A stretch of 64,000 nucleotides of DNA, from contig CAJQUN010000024.1 in assembly GCA_907163345.1 (NCBI GenBank), positions 4,464,001 through 4,528,000 on the forward strand, given 5' to 3'. Positions 1 through 11,044 of this stretch are shown piece after piece. The notes under the pieces were generated by a model. That model did not search any database. It was given only the letters and a program-made list of their open reading frames with translations, and was not told where the DNA came from. Numbering within the stretch: the stretch's first letter is position 1; every line of letters starts with the position of its first letter. The translations under genes and the position numbers were made by a program. Source of the stretch: Haberlea rhodopensis (lineage: Eukaryota > Streptophyta > Magnoliopsida > Lamiales > Gesneriaceae).

Positions 1-25
1 CCCAAGCCCAAATATAAGATCACCT

Positions 26-772
26 TCAGCCAGTGCTTTGACATTTAGGCCCAAATTTAAGTCCATCTTCAGCCAGCAGCTTTTCAAAGTAATTGCGAAC
101 CTCTTGCGCTATCATCCTCCGCATGACTGTCGCCAAACAAGCATCCCCAATCTCCACCGTCGACTTCTCCTCTTCCCCTTTATTAACGATCTCGATCTCT
201 TCCTCCTTCTTCAGGTTTTCCTCACAGCGGGGTAATTCCATGACTCCTCTACCGGGCGGCGATAGGCTTAAATCTAGTGAAGCCTCAAGCCCATCAGGCC
301 CATTAAGGCCCATCTTCTCCACCTCCAAAGCCACATTCTCGCCCGATTCCGACGACCCACTTCCGTACTCCTCCGATCTCCGCCGCTTCGCCGCTACTTC
401 CCCCACCAACCCTCCACCAGCACCACAACCCCTTTTCCTCAACGCAGAATTCCAATGATTCTTGATCGCATTATCAGTCCTCCCAGTCAAGAGACGAGAA
501 ATAGTAGCCCACCTATTCCCATGAACGGCATGCGCCTGCAAAATCACATCATCCTCATCCGCCGTGAAGGGGCGGTGTTGCACCACCGGACTCAGTTGAT
601 TCCACCACCGCAATCGGCAAGACTTCCCGGAACGCCCCGGAATCCCATTGCTTATCAAAGGCCAATTCCTCGGCCCATGCTCCTCCACAAGCTTCCTCAA
701 TAAATCATCGTCTTCTTTATTCCAAGAGCCCTTAATCTCCCCTCGACCACGACTACCGCCAGCGCCCTCCAT
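26..772 (-). CDS. R2R3-MYB transcription factor (subgroup 22/MYB25-109-like), single exon
   Basis: This is a nuclear DNA-binding transcription factor of 248 residues. The R2 repeat (about residues 13-60) and R3 repeat (about 65-110) carry the regularly spaced tryptophans, and helix 3 of R3 contains GRTDNAIKNHWN. The R2 recognition region reads SGKSCRLRWWNQLSP, typical of the clade that includes Arabidopsis MYB44, MYB25 and MYB109. Downstream is LDLSLSPP, an EAR-like LxLxL motif suggesting repression. Near the C-terminus, TVMRRMIAQEVRNYF resembles that clade's conserved C-terminal motif. I chose the ATG at 772 because it lies just before the MYB domain. The frame stays open upstream to about 1069 without a MYB-like sequence, and that part is probably leader. 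The absence of introns fits this clade. Target genes cannot be inferred. Confidence 0.9.
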   Translation of the reverse strand: MEGAGGSRGRGEIKGSWNKEDDDLLRKLVEEHGPRNWPLISNGIPGRSGKSCRLRWWNQLSPVVQHRPFTADEDDVILQAHAVHGNRWATISRLLTGRTDNAIKNHWNSALRKRGCGAGGGLVGEVAAKRRRSEEYGSGSSESGENVALEVEKMGLNGPDGLEASLDLSLSPPGRGVMELPRCEENLKKEEEIEIVNKGEEEKSTVEIGDACLATVMRRMIAQEVRNYFEKLLAEDGLKFGPKCQSTG

Positions 773-1361
773 TTCTCTTACAAAGCTACATATAGACGCG
801 AGTACATATATCTGTATACATAGATTAGATTTTAGAGGAAGATTTTGGATGTGTAACTGTAGAGAGGAAGGACGGAGGAGTTGTTGGCATGAACCGTAAA
901 CAGGTGGTGTATGGGGGAAACTAATTTGGATTAGTTGGTTATGTCGGTTTCCTTTCACTGTTTTTGATAATTCAAATAATAAAATGTGTAGTAACTGACA
1001 TTGAATAGGTAACGGCTTTTCCCAGGAAAAAAGTGAAATACCTTGCGAAACGGTTGAGATAGCGACCACGAAACCGTGGCAGTTAGCTTATGATGTTACA
1101 TTTGATTTTACGTTCGATATTAGACACCCACGTTAAAATCAGTACGGATATATTTAAATTAACTTTAAACAATAACATATTTAAAATTAATTGATCACAG
1201 TGACTTCCAGCTATCTATATTTTATCATCCTATATTATATATTGACCGGCCTAAGTCACATAAGTCTGATGTGCAGATGAATGCGGATATAGGTGCACAT
1301 ATGCGAGTGTGTCAATCTTCAAAAAATTTGAGCGTGTGTACGACTTAGTGCCTATTAAAAA

Positions 1362-1363
<2 letters not shown>
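773..1363. other. MYB upstream region
   Basis: This is the presumed leader and promoter of the minus-strand MYB gene. Base composition drops sharply to AT-rich beyond about 1080. I see no further gene or clear core promoter element. Confidence 0.4.

Positions 1364-1447
<84 letters not shown>
1364..1447. repeat. (TA)n microsatellite
   Basis: About 84 bp of nearly uninterrupted TA dinucleotides lie upstream of the MYB gene. Confidence 0.97.
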
Positions 1448-1449
<2 letters not shown>

Positions 1450-2364
1450 TGAAATAATATTGAACATACCTAATATACATTATACTTCATAGAACTTAGA
1501 TCATTATTATATCATTTACAACATGAAATTTTTAACAAAATATTATCATTCAAAAAGTCATCTTCCAAAATAAGGTTTAACAAAAGGATAATTTATATGA
1601 TAATAATATAAAATAAAATATTTAATTGGGGTTTTGCTTATCTAATTTTCTAATTCTGAATCTTTTTCTTCTTTTTCTTTTCCATTTCCTTCTCTTTCCA
1701 AGAATTAAGAAGGTTTAACAGTAAGTTAGGACCTTGTAAAACTTAAATCACGACTTAGTAAAACGTAGTTCGTCTTAAAGCACCGCATGCAAGATTGGAG
1801 CGCAAGTTTGCAATCGGAGCGCGAGTGTGTGGATGATGGTAGAAAAATTATGTGACTTAATTATTTATCTAGTTACCATATAATAGAATTTTCTTATCAA
1901 CTCGAAGTCGTTAGAAACCATGAAAATTCATCTGAACCCAAAATCAGAGAATTTGTTTTGCAACAATAAAAAAATCGAAGAATTAAGAAGTTTTAACAAG
2001 ATTTATTAGACCTTAGTGCGCAACTTAGTCAACATTAATGCGAGAATTAGAAAATATTAGTGCGTGAATTAGAAAATCTTAATTCGTTTTAAAGCGACGC
2101 ATAAGTACTCAGTTCGTCAGATCGCAATTGGAACACAAGTGCATGAAGGGAGGTAAGAGGACTATGTTCTCTGATCGACTAGTACCATACATTTGTCCAT
2201 TATCTCACATGATATCGCCTCATCATCCTTGTACTTGAACTACATCATTGTATTTTAGGAGTTGAATTTTTTTAAATTGCTTTAGATTTTTTGTTCCAGT
2301 CGTGTATACTACGCACTTTTTAAATGATTTGATACTCAAGTGCATGAAACATACCAAAAACACG
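1448..2364. other. AT-rich intergenic DNA
   Basis: No gene is recognised. Two degenerate copies of a segment containing 'gaattaagaag...ttaacaag...cttagt' and 'gcaatYggagcgcaag'-like text lie near 1700-1830 and 1980-2150, suggesting an old duplicated repeat. Confidence 0.4.
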
Positions 2365-2515
2365 ATTTGTTTGATGATGTCCTTAAGGGCAGTGCCCTTA
2401 GGGGCATCATCACCGTTTATTTGGAATCTTTTTTTTTTAAAGAAAAAAAAGATTCCACATGGATGGTGGATGATGCCCCTAAGGGCAGTGCTCTTCAGGA
2501 CAGCAACAAACAAAC
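2365..2515. mobile_element. Mutator-type palindromic MITE, family M1, copy 1
   Basis: This 151 bp element is almost entirely an inverted repeat. Each arm carries the module CCTTAAGGGCAGTGCCCTTA followed by GGGGCATCATCACC, and the arms meet in an A/T-rich loop. It is flanked by an 11 bp direct repeat CCAAAAACACG at 2354-2364 and 2516-2526. A 9-11 bp duplication is characteristic of the Mutator superfamily. It has no coding capacity. Related copies lie at 8144-8297 and 49416-49569. Confidence 0.85.
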
Positions 2516-3399
2516 CCAAAAACACGAGGTATGCATATATGTATTGTGTATGCAATTGGTTGGTTATGTGTGTATTTTGCAGTTGGTCATGTGGGGATGT
2601 ATTGCACACGGGGGGTGTTTGCAAATGTTTCTAAGAAATTCTTATCTGATTTTCAGATCAAATAACAAGTTTTCAATGTTTAATTTATTTGATTCTGCTT
2701 TTACTTCTCTAAAATAAAACAAGTAAAAACAGAAGTAAAGAAATAACTCACGACATGCTTTTAACTGCTTTAACTTATATAGTGAAAATTTTATAATTAA
2801 TTGAAGTTCACTAAACTACTTTTTTATTTTAATAGCGCAAATTTTTTAAAATTTAAGCAAAAGTGCTTTAAAATAAAACAATGGCAAAAACACCCTCAAT
2901 CTGGCCATTATAACTTACAACAGCTAATGTGAAGCAAGTACTACAGAATAGAATAGGAAGGTTTAATAGGTTTCTCTCCTTGCATGAAACATAAGAAATA
3001 TTGTACATGAACAAAATCACAACCATTGTATTATTAAATGCGTATATTTTCATTGAACTCCCTCGCCCTTTCACAAATTTCAACACACTTTCTGCTATTA
3101 TCAGATTAGTTCATGAATTTTCAGACACGCTTAAAAATAGTTGCTTTTTTTTCTAAATTATCAAATTACTGTATGTCAATATTGTACCAAGACGGTCCAT
3201 GCCTCTGGTTCCGCTCCAAACACATAAAAATCTCTCCAGTGGCAGTGTAGCCTGAGATTTTCTTCCTCCCCTGGCTTAAAGAAAACCAGAGTAAGTAATT
3301 GACGCCGTTGAAGTATTCAAGTTAAAACATGCATCTGTTATCAAATTTGACTTCTAAACTTATGTTAAGAGGGTGTCTTATACCGATAATTTTCATCAT
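2516..3399. other. Intergenic, 3' flank of ALG11
   Basis: This AT-rich region includes the presumed 3' UTR of the minus-strand ALG11 gene next to 3400. No other gene is recognised. Confidence 0.4.
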
Positions 3400-6300
3400 C
3401 TAGCGGGTATGAACAAAGATTGGTCGAATGGAATCCTTGAAATCTTCATAGAAATGTTGTTCGCAGAACCTTAAAGCTCGTTTTCTTGCAGCTGCAGCCA
3501 TCTCAAGCCGTTCAGATTCAGGCATTCTTAAGATTTTAAGGATTGCGTCTGCATATTCTTGCACGTCTCGGGCAAGATATCCAGTTTGTTTTCCACCTTC
3601 AGGTAACACAATGTCCATCATAGGGCCGGCAGAATTATGCGCTGAAAAAGATTATTCACTTTAATTGATGATGAACGCATTAAATTTGGAAATGATGAAG
3701 CAACAAGGAAAAAACAGAAACGAACCAACTGGTATGGCACCGGAAGCCATGTATTCCACCACACAGATGCCAAAATGCTCGTCTATCATGGAATGAATTC
3801 CCGCAAATGCGCCACCCAAAAGACACACCAACTCACTGAACCATGAAAATGAAAGAAGAAAAGACAAAATGGGTGAATGTCAAGTGTATGGGATTCCTAA
3901 CTTGGACCGGAAGCAAACAATTTAACAAGTTAGACGCATAAAAAATGTAGACAAAAAGAATGGAAATTTAAAGGGATTATTGTAAAAATGATTGACTGAA
4001 GCTCCAACAACAGGCTGCCAAACGGGAAAAATATGGTAAATTGGACAATTCCACAGCTTTTACGAAAATTGGTCCAAGTTCAACAATGAAACTAGGTTGA
4101 TAAATGTTTCACCAGCAATTCATTTTTTTGATGTGCCCAATCACTATATGTCCGACAGCTATGACAATTTGAAGGATGAAATTGTCCGTTTGGACAGATA
4201 AATATACAAATGAAAAATAGCTAGTTTATGAAAAGTTAGTAAGTGATTCATAAATCTGCAACGCAAGATACTAACTTTAGAATGACTCATAAATCTGCAA
4301 TGCAAGATGATTGTTTTTCATATTGCATATAGTATGTATTGGATCTTTTCTTCGCACTTGGTCAGTAGAATCACACAAGAGAAGTTGTTCATGGCATCGA
4401 AGTACAAACAGAAATGGCATAAACCTGTAAGTTACATTTCTATGGAACTCCACTTCACTTTCCACCTTCAGCTCCCTAGCTCGGTCTTTCAAGTGCTGCA
4501 ACCTTCTCTCATCTGCTTCATTTCTGCAACTACCCACAAATTGCAACTTTGGTGAAGGCAAATCTGCATCCAAATTCTTTAAGACAACTGCAAATGCCTC
4601 GAGTTGAAGGGGATGGGCCTGAAATATAAACATTAAGATCAATTTCATTTTTACCAAAATCCAACAGGCGAAATAAAATGATAGATAAACCATGGATACC
4701 TTGAGCTCATAAAATGCCCACCTTCTCTGGACGAAATTGAGAGACAGAAATAATCCTTGGTGGACTCATCGATCTTTCCAACGGCAGCACCTGTTTGCAA
4801 GACATAGGTTAGCATTCAACTATGGACAACAAATATTTAAGAGCTTTGGGAACCATAGCAAAAAAGTATCATGACCATGCAGAATCAAAAGAAGTCCAAC
4901 CTTGCATCACATTTTCCTTCTTTAATCCTCCATGCCACAAAACATGGACTCATAGAGAGCTAATGCACATAAATCACCACACATCCTTTTTTACTCTCAT
5001 AACTCCTCTCACCCCACCCCCCACCCCCTCTCTCTGTTATTAATTCCCGATGGTGAATGTCAACTCATACTCGATAGTAAAAGCCTTCCGAATTACTAGT
5101 ATTTTTTTTTAGGTTTAATCAGGGGGTTCTCAAAAACTAGTTCCAGTTGGTATGGGAAGACAAAGATTGAAATATAAACTAAACCATATCATGACCATGC
5201 AGAATCAAAAGAAGTCCAACCTTGCATCACATTTTCCTTCTTTAATCCTCCATGCCACAAAACATGGACTCATAAAGAGCTAACACATATAAATCACCAC
5301 ACATCCTTTTCTCTCATAACTCCTCTCAACCCCCCCTGTTATTAATTTCCGATAGTGAATGTCAACTCATACTCGACAGTAAAATCCTTCCGAATTACTA
5401 GTATTTTTTTAGGTTTAGTCCGGGGGTTCTCAAAAACTAGTTCCAGTTGGTATGGGAAGACAAAGATTGATATATAAACTAAACCACTTAATAAGTAAAA
5501 CACGTGATATAAAAGAAAAAAATCACGATATGCAAACCTGAAGATTAGAAGTATCACATGGAGGATAAATCATCTTAACACGATCTGAAATCCCCCAAAG
5601 CTTCTGAATATGAGACCCCGTCCATGAAGAATTGACCATTGCAAGGTGTGTATAAGAGCCTACTATTCCATACATCCAGCTGAAAACCATATAATATATC
5701 ACTTTGCATTGTGATAGGAAGACGCTGCCATGAAGAAAGTTCAGTTAGATTCATGAACAGCCAGCAACTAGAGTAAAACCTATCAACTGTATGTAAGCTT
5801 GCTACATTAGGTAGGATAATAGCATAAATTCTTTGTCGATATTTGATTAAATATGATCCAATTTCTAAATCTTCTTAGCTCTCATAACAGGAAATCAGAA
5901 GATATATCTGGAATGTGATGCAAAAATACCTTATATTCTTCTCTAGTAACAATATCAATTTGGTTATGGACAACCCTCTTGAAAAAGGAATTCACATTTA
6001 ATCTAGCAAATTTTAATCACTATATCTGCAAATATCACTGAGCATTCTGAAGTTATTTAGCTACTCATCTCAATCTTTCAAGTTCTTGACAACAGGGAGT
6101 ATACTGATAGTTAAATAAAGCAATAAATTAAGAAGGATACCTCTTAGCAATTACATTGTCGTTGTTGTACATGGAACTCCGTGTGTGAACCCTTGATATC
6201 ATGTCAAGACTAATTGTAGGGTAATGTGTATAGCAGATCACTTTACATCCAAACATTCTTGCAACAGGATAAGTAAAAGCATATCCACTGGTGTCAAAAT

Positions 6301-7176
6301 AATATAAAGGAGTAAACTTGCACAAAGCTTCCCATGAAAGGTACACTGAGCCAATGCTCTGGCCTATCATAGTGAGTCGGGGATATGTAGTTTCTTCAAC
6401 CCATTTCCTCTTAAAAAGATGCACTACCTGTTAATACAATGCATATGTATAAATCATAGCCAAAACTTACAAATTTAGTGAAAAGAAAAATAAATTGAAC
6501 ATGAAATTACTCTCCGCAAAAAATGAGTCTCGAAGCTTCAACTCTAAATTGCATATCTTTCCGCCACATGCCGCAATGAAGCACTAACAAATGGCGGGAA
6601 TTCATGAAATGTTTAGAATTGTTTTCCAAATGTAACCTTTACCGATAGAAGATCACTCTTTTATTTTCAACTCGCCAAATTTGAAGCAAGAGTTGTTTTT
6701 TTAAGCTTATTCCACCAATTCTTAAATGCATATCTCGTACCAATTACACATGATTAACCCATCGCAAAATTCAAGTATCCCACAGAAGACCATCTTTATC
6801 TTAAAAATCCCCAAAAAATAGATGTTAAATGAACCACGTTAAATGATGCAGGAAAAAAAACTGAAGATACCTTTGGAGGGTTAATCAATTTGACGCCAAA
6901 ACGATCGATGGACCGTCTAGAGAGCGATTGAGGGGACGCATCGTGATCTCCTGTATATATGATGCAATCAAGATCTGGTGACTCCTCTTGGATGGCTTTT
7001 ACTGCGCACCAAAGGACTCTCTCTCCGCCGCCGCCGTCGTTGGTGTAAGGGTGGAAGATTCCCACCGCCTTTCTCCGGTTTCTCCGGCAGGAAATTACGG
7101 CGAAGACGATTCTGATAATAAACAATGATATTAGGGCAGCTAGGAGCGACATGTATTGGAGAAGCCAGGAAGCCAT
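3400..7176 (-). CDS. ALG11: ALG11 GDP-mannose:Man3GlcNAc2-PP-dolichol alpha-1,2-mannosyltransferase, complete, 7 exons
   Basis: The enzyme adds the fourth and fifth mannoses (alpha-1,2) to the dolichol-linked N-glycan precursor on the cytosolic face of the ER (Arabidopsis LEW3). Exons read on the minus strand are 7176-6871, 6427-6141, 5724-5538, 4790-4722, 4618-4425, 3835-3726 and 3641-3400. All junctions are GT-AG and phases match, giving 464 codons plus stop, close to the Arabidopsis protein. A membrane anchor spans about residues 9-29. The N-terminal GT-B domain has GGGGERVLW and CYTHYPTISLDM. The C-terminal GT4 domain has SVSQFRPEKAHPLQLEAF, FVGSC, and the EX7E motif in DEHFGICVVE. Every expected family block is present, so it looks intact. 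The intron between exons 3 and 4 holds a tandem duplication. Confidence 0.95.
4868..5487. repeat. Tandem duplication (about 320 bp unit) in an ALG11 intron
   Basis: Two adjacent copies both begin ATCATGACCATGCAG (4868 and 5188) and end near 'aatataaactaaacca'. They differ by substitutions and small indels in homopolymer and CT-rich tracts. The duplication lies entirely within the intron between exons 3 and 4. Confidence 0.92.
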
Positions 7177-7337
7177 TTGAGCTGAGCAGAATTTAGAGTA
7201 CAGAAGCTCGGCTACGTTTTTTTAAGGGACTATATGAATTAATAAGGTCAAAATATATCCAGTAAAACTAAAAACACGCAATTTACTGAAAGAAAAAACT
7301 GTGAATAAATAAGGGTCAATATTTTGTAAAACTATAA
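7177..7337. promoter_or_regulatory. ALG11 leader/promoter region
   Basis: Only about 160 bp separate the ALG11 start codon from the first transposon end, so the proximal promoter is short or overlaps transposon sequence. No clear TATA box is seen. Confidence 0.35.
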
Positions 7338-8398
7338 GGGTGTGCTTTGTTCGATGATAGGATAAATGATGAATAGATTAAAAAGTGGATAATGGTTTGA
7401 TAAATAAACTAATGAATAAGTTATATTGCGTTTAGTTCATATGATTAATAAAGTATGATAAGTAATATTGTGTTTGGTGTACTTGATAATTAGGTGATAT
7501 AGATTAATTTTATTCGTAAAATGACAAAAATACCCCGAATAGGTTTTGCACTTATTTTTATTATTTTATTTCAATTAAATTTAAATTAAGCAAAATAAAT
7601 TTATTTATGTAATTTAATTATTAATCAAATATCATAATTAATTATTATTAACCAAAATACCTTCGATAGGTTTTGCACCAAACTTTTACATGAACTAGGA
7701 ACCAAAAATTGTTATTCGTAGCTCGTCATTATATAAATTATTAAATTCAATTTAATTAATTCAATTAATTTAAACAATTAATTAAATTCAATTAAGTTAA
7801 ATTAAATTTATAATTTACCTTCACATCCACCAAGTTTACCATTTTGAAATAGAACCACCAAAATGTAATCTGGATTTTGTAATGGCAAGAAAAACTCACG
7901 TGAAGTAACGAGTTGGAGTTTTACAATTATTATTTTTATTTTCTTATAATTAGTAATTGAATTCTTTTTTCTTACTATTTTTATAATTAATATTATTATA
8001 TTTATTATTAACGGGGTATAACGGTAATTAACCATAAAAATCAGCTGTACTACCCAAAATATGATGCATAATCACACCCCTAGAAAGTGATAAATTAAGT
8101 GGGCTATAATATCTACAGTGCGGCCTTCAAGTGGAATTCTCGGGTTTGTTTGATGATGCCCTTAAGGGTAGTGCTCTTAGGGGGCATCATCACCATTCAT
8201 TTGAAATCTTTTTTAAAAAAGATAAAAAAAAGATTCTAAATGGATGGTGGATGATGCCCCTGAGGGCAGTGCCCTTAAGGGCAGCAACAATGAAACCGAA
8301 TTCTCGGGCTTCAGTATTAACACAATACTTGAGACAAACATGTGATGACACATGATTATACACCAATCATTACATTATCCTTCAAGCAAAACACACCC
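7338..8398. mobile_element. PIF/Harbinger-like non-autonomous element A
   Basis: Imperfect terminal inverted repeats begin GGGTGTG at both ends (left GGGTGTGCTTTGTTCGATGA; right, reverse complement, GGGTGTGTTTTGCTTGA). They are flanked by TAA at 7335-7337 and 8399-8401, the 3 bp duplication expected for PIF/Harbinger. The interior is AT-rich and non-coding. A Mutator MITE is nested at 8144-8297. Confidence 0.6.
8144..8297. mobile_element. Mutator-type palindromic MITE, family M1, copy 2 (nested)
   Basis: It has the same arm module as copy 1. It is flanked by the 10 bp direct repeat GAATTCTCGG at 8134-8143 and 8298-8307, and sits inside PIF-like element A, so it is the younger insertion. Confidence 0.85.
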
Positions 8399-8401
8399 TA
8401 A

Positions 8402-9470
8402 GACACCGCTTGGTACGTAGGATGTGATAAATGAATGATAGATAATAAAAGTGATTAGAAAGGTAAAGTTAATGATAAATAATATAGTGTGATAAGTTAT
8501 ATGATATTTGGTATGATTTTAAAATGATGGATTAATTTTGTGTATTATATTACAATGACCAAAATACCCCCATAATGTATTAACAATTATTAAGGTATTA
8601 TAAAGACAGAAGTTGATTAACATATTTTTAATTAAATTAATAAAGAATTAAATATTTACAAAATATTTTATAAAATAAGACAATTTAGATATATTAAATT
8701 AATTAATTCAAAAATATTATTTTAGTTATTTAAATAAACTTATAAACAAGTTATTAAAATAAGAATAATAATAATATGTTAATATAAAATATATTAAAAA
8801 TAAATAATAATAATATAAATTATAAGTAATAGTAAATAAGAAAGAAATAAATTTCTTATAATTATGAAATTTGTAGTACCTAATAACTTGTTCTTAAAGT
8901 AATTGGATAAATAATTTTAAAATTTATTGTTTTCTTTATTAAAATTATTTTAACAATAAATTTTATTATATTAATATTTAAATTTTCATTAATTTATTTA
9001 ATATCCAACTACATATATTAATTCACAACATATAGAAAAATTAGAATTTAGTAATAATATAATTGCCGTAAGAATTAAATAATAATACAAATTTGAATTT
9101 GTTCAAAAAATAATACAAATTATTTTTAATAATAATAAATGTTAATAACAATTATAATATTAGGCATACTACATATTAAATTTAAAAATTATTAAATTGA
9201 ATAATTTCTAAATTATATAAAAGTTGAAGGGTATTATAGGAAAAAATATATAATCAACCATTATCCTTCAATACACCAAGGTATTAATTAATCATCCAAT
9301 AAATGATTATTATGTGTACAGTGCGGGCCGACTCCGGGCTGGATGCGGGACGGCTCCGGGCTGGATGCGGGCCGAACGGGCTGTCACAAGTTTAATCATG
9401 CCTACCAAACACATGATAAGAGAATTATTAAAATATTAATCACCCCTTATCATACATACCAAACACACCC
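8402..9470. mobile_element. PIF/Harbinger-like non-autonomous element B
   Basis: The right end, read inward, is GGGTGTGTTTGGTATGTATG. The left end GACACCGCTTGGTACGTAGG matches it imperfectly. TAA lies on both sides (8399-8401, shared with element A, and 9471-9473). The interior is very AT-rich except for a GC-rich patch at about 9318-9385 containing two copies of CTCCGGGCTGGATGCGGG. No transposase is seen. Confidence 0.5.
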
Positions 9471-9473
9471 TAA

Positions 9474-10016
9474 ATGCATAATTTACCTTCCACTGGAACA
9501 AAAAATAGCAATTTACCTCTCTCAAACAAGGAAATAATGATTTCAAGTAAGAAATGTGATAGTTACTGTGATTATATTATCAAATCCTTTCATCCACATC
9601 AAATGATATATCCTTAGATTTCATATGTCAAACAATTCTCTTATTTTAATTTTGGCAACGTCTGCCATGTGAATCAGATGTTCATCATGGATGTGCGCTA
9701 CATATCTCATAATAAGAGAACAACACTATATAGATTGCAACCAAAAAGTTCAGTTCTTTATTGATAAAGTCAGAAGAGGTGAGGTAAATATAACTTCCAC
9801 CACCACTATAAAAGCAAGCTACAATCTGAATTCTCAAATATCATGTTCCAAAATTTGGTAATAAAAAGTTCAGGGACGAAATCAGGATTTCATAGTTGGG
9901 TGGGTTAAACTAAATATAATATTTTAATTATTAATATAAAATTAATGCCTTAAGATGCATAATAAATCAACATATCATAATAGATAATATTTCAGCAAAA
10001 TGAATAACATAAAAAA
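9474..10016. other. Intergenic, no gene recognised
   Basis: This AT-rich stretch separates the PIF-like elements from the repeat array. No gene or complete element is seen. Confidence 0.4.
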
Positions 10017-10650
10017 GGAAAAATTTCGGGCCGGTACCATTAGGTAAAATATTTTTCGACCCAATCACCCAAAAAAAGTTCTTTCAATTAAGTCCATTTT
10101 GAATACAATGACCAAACTAACACCACTTATCAAAACACTATGCACCCCATGAGTAAATTTTTACATGCACCGCATGAGTAATTTTCATGTACCGCATGAG
10201 TAATTTTTACATGCATCACATGAGTAATTTTTACATGCACCAAATGAGTAAATTTTTACATGCACACCATGAGTCAATTTTACATGCCCCGCATGAGTCA
10301 ATTTTTACATGCATCGCACGAGTAATTTGTACATGCATCTCATGAGTAAATTTTTACATGCACCTCATAAATCAATTTTACATGCACCACATGAGTCAAT
10401 TTTTACATGCACTGCATTAGTCAGTTTTTAGTCAATTTTACATGCATCGCATGAGTAAATTTTTAAATGCACCTTATGATTCAAATTTTTATATGCACCG
10501 CATGAACCAATTTTACATGTATTGCATGAGCCAATTTTTACATGTATCGTTAGATACAAGTGGTGCACTTAAATAGCACCTCTATTTTATTAAAATTTTA
10601 CATGCACCGCATGAGCCAATAATTTACATGCACCGATTTAGCGGTACACC
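10017..10650. repeat. Truncated element with direct minisatellite (ATGCACCGCATGAGTAA-type units)
   Basis: The left end, GGAAAAATTTCGGGCCGGTACC, matches in layout the left end of the 35982-37766 element, including a following AAGTCCATTTT. From about 10130, roughly 20 imperfect units of about 20-25 bp read 'catgcaccgcatgagtaaattttta'. The core CATGCACCGCATG can form a hairpin. The array stops where the Copia sequence begins, so its right half is missing. Confidence 0.75.
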
Positions 10651-10655
10651 CTGCA

Positions 10656-11044
10656 CCTGTTTCCTCTACTGCTGGTTATTCATATTATGTGGTGTTTATT
10701 GATGATTTTTCGAGATTCTGTTGGTTATATCCTATGAAATTCAAATCGGATGTTTTTGATGTGTTTCTTCAATTTCAAAAGTTTGTGGAAAATCAACATT
10801 CTCATAAAATCAAGTGCTTCCAAAGTGATGGTGGCGCGGAATTTTTGAGCACTCGCTTTCAATCTCATCTTTGTTCTCATGGGATTCATCATCAACTTTC
10901 ATGTCCTTACACATCGGCTCAAAATGGCCGGGCTGAACGGAAACATCGACACATCACCGAGACTGGTTTATGGGTTGAAGCCTTCAGTATTGCCATTTAT
11001 ATTATAAATCGTTTGCCCTCCTCTGTTCTTCATGGCATCTCATC
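10656..11044 (+). pseudogene. Copia integrase core, first part
   Basis: The reading begins near TAGYSYYVVFIDDFSRFCWL. It continues through FQSDGGAEF and SCPYTSAQNGRAERKHRHI, the conserved D and DE-region signatures of retroviral-type integrase, to LPSSVLHGIS. There the nested element interrupts it. The same protein resumes after 16041 with SSFEVLYGIAPNYTNFSPFG, which confirms a clean insertion. Confidence 0.88.

Noticed and set aside
2302..2717. Overlapping open frames near 2.3-2.7 kb
   Set aside because: They cross a palindromic MITE and its flanks, with no conserved motif. The same is true of frames at 8131-8355 and 49326-49610.
10130..10640. CRISPR-like spaced repeats (also 36.4-37.1 kb)
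   Set aside because: Units are imperfect, there are no unique spacers of constant length and no cas genes, and the genome is eukaryotic. They are minisatellites.
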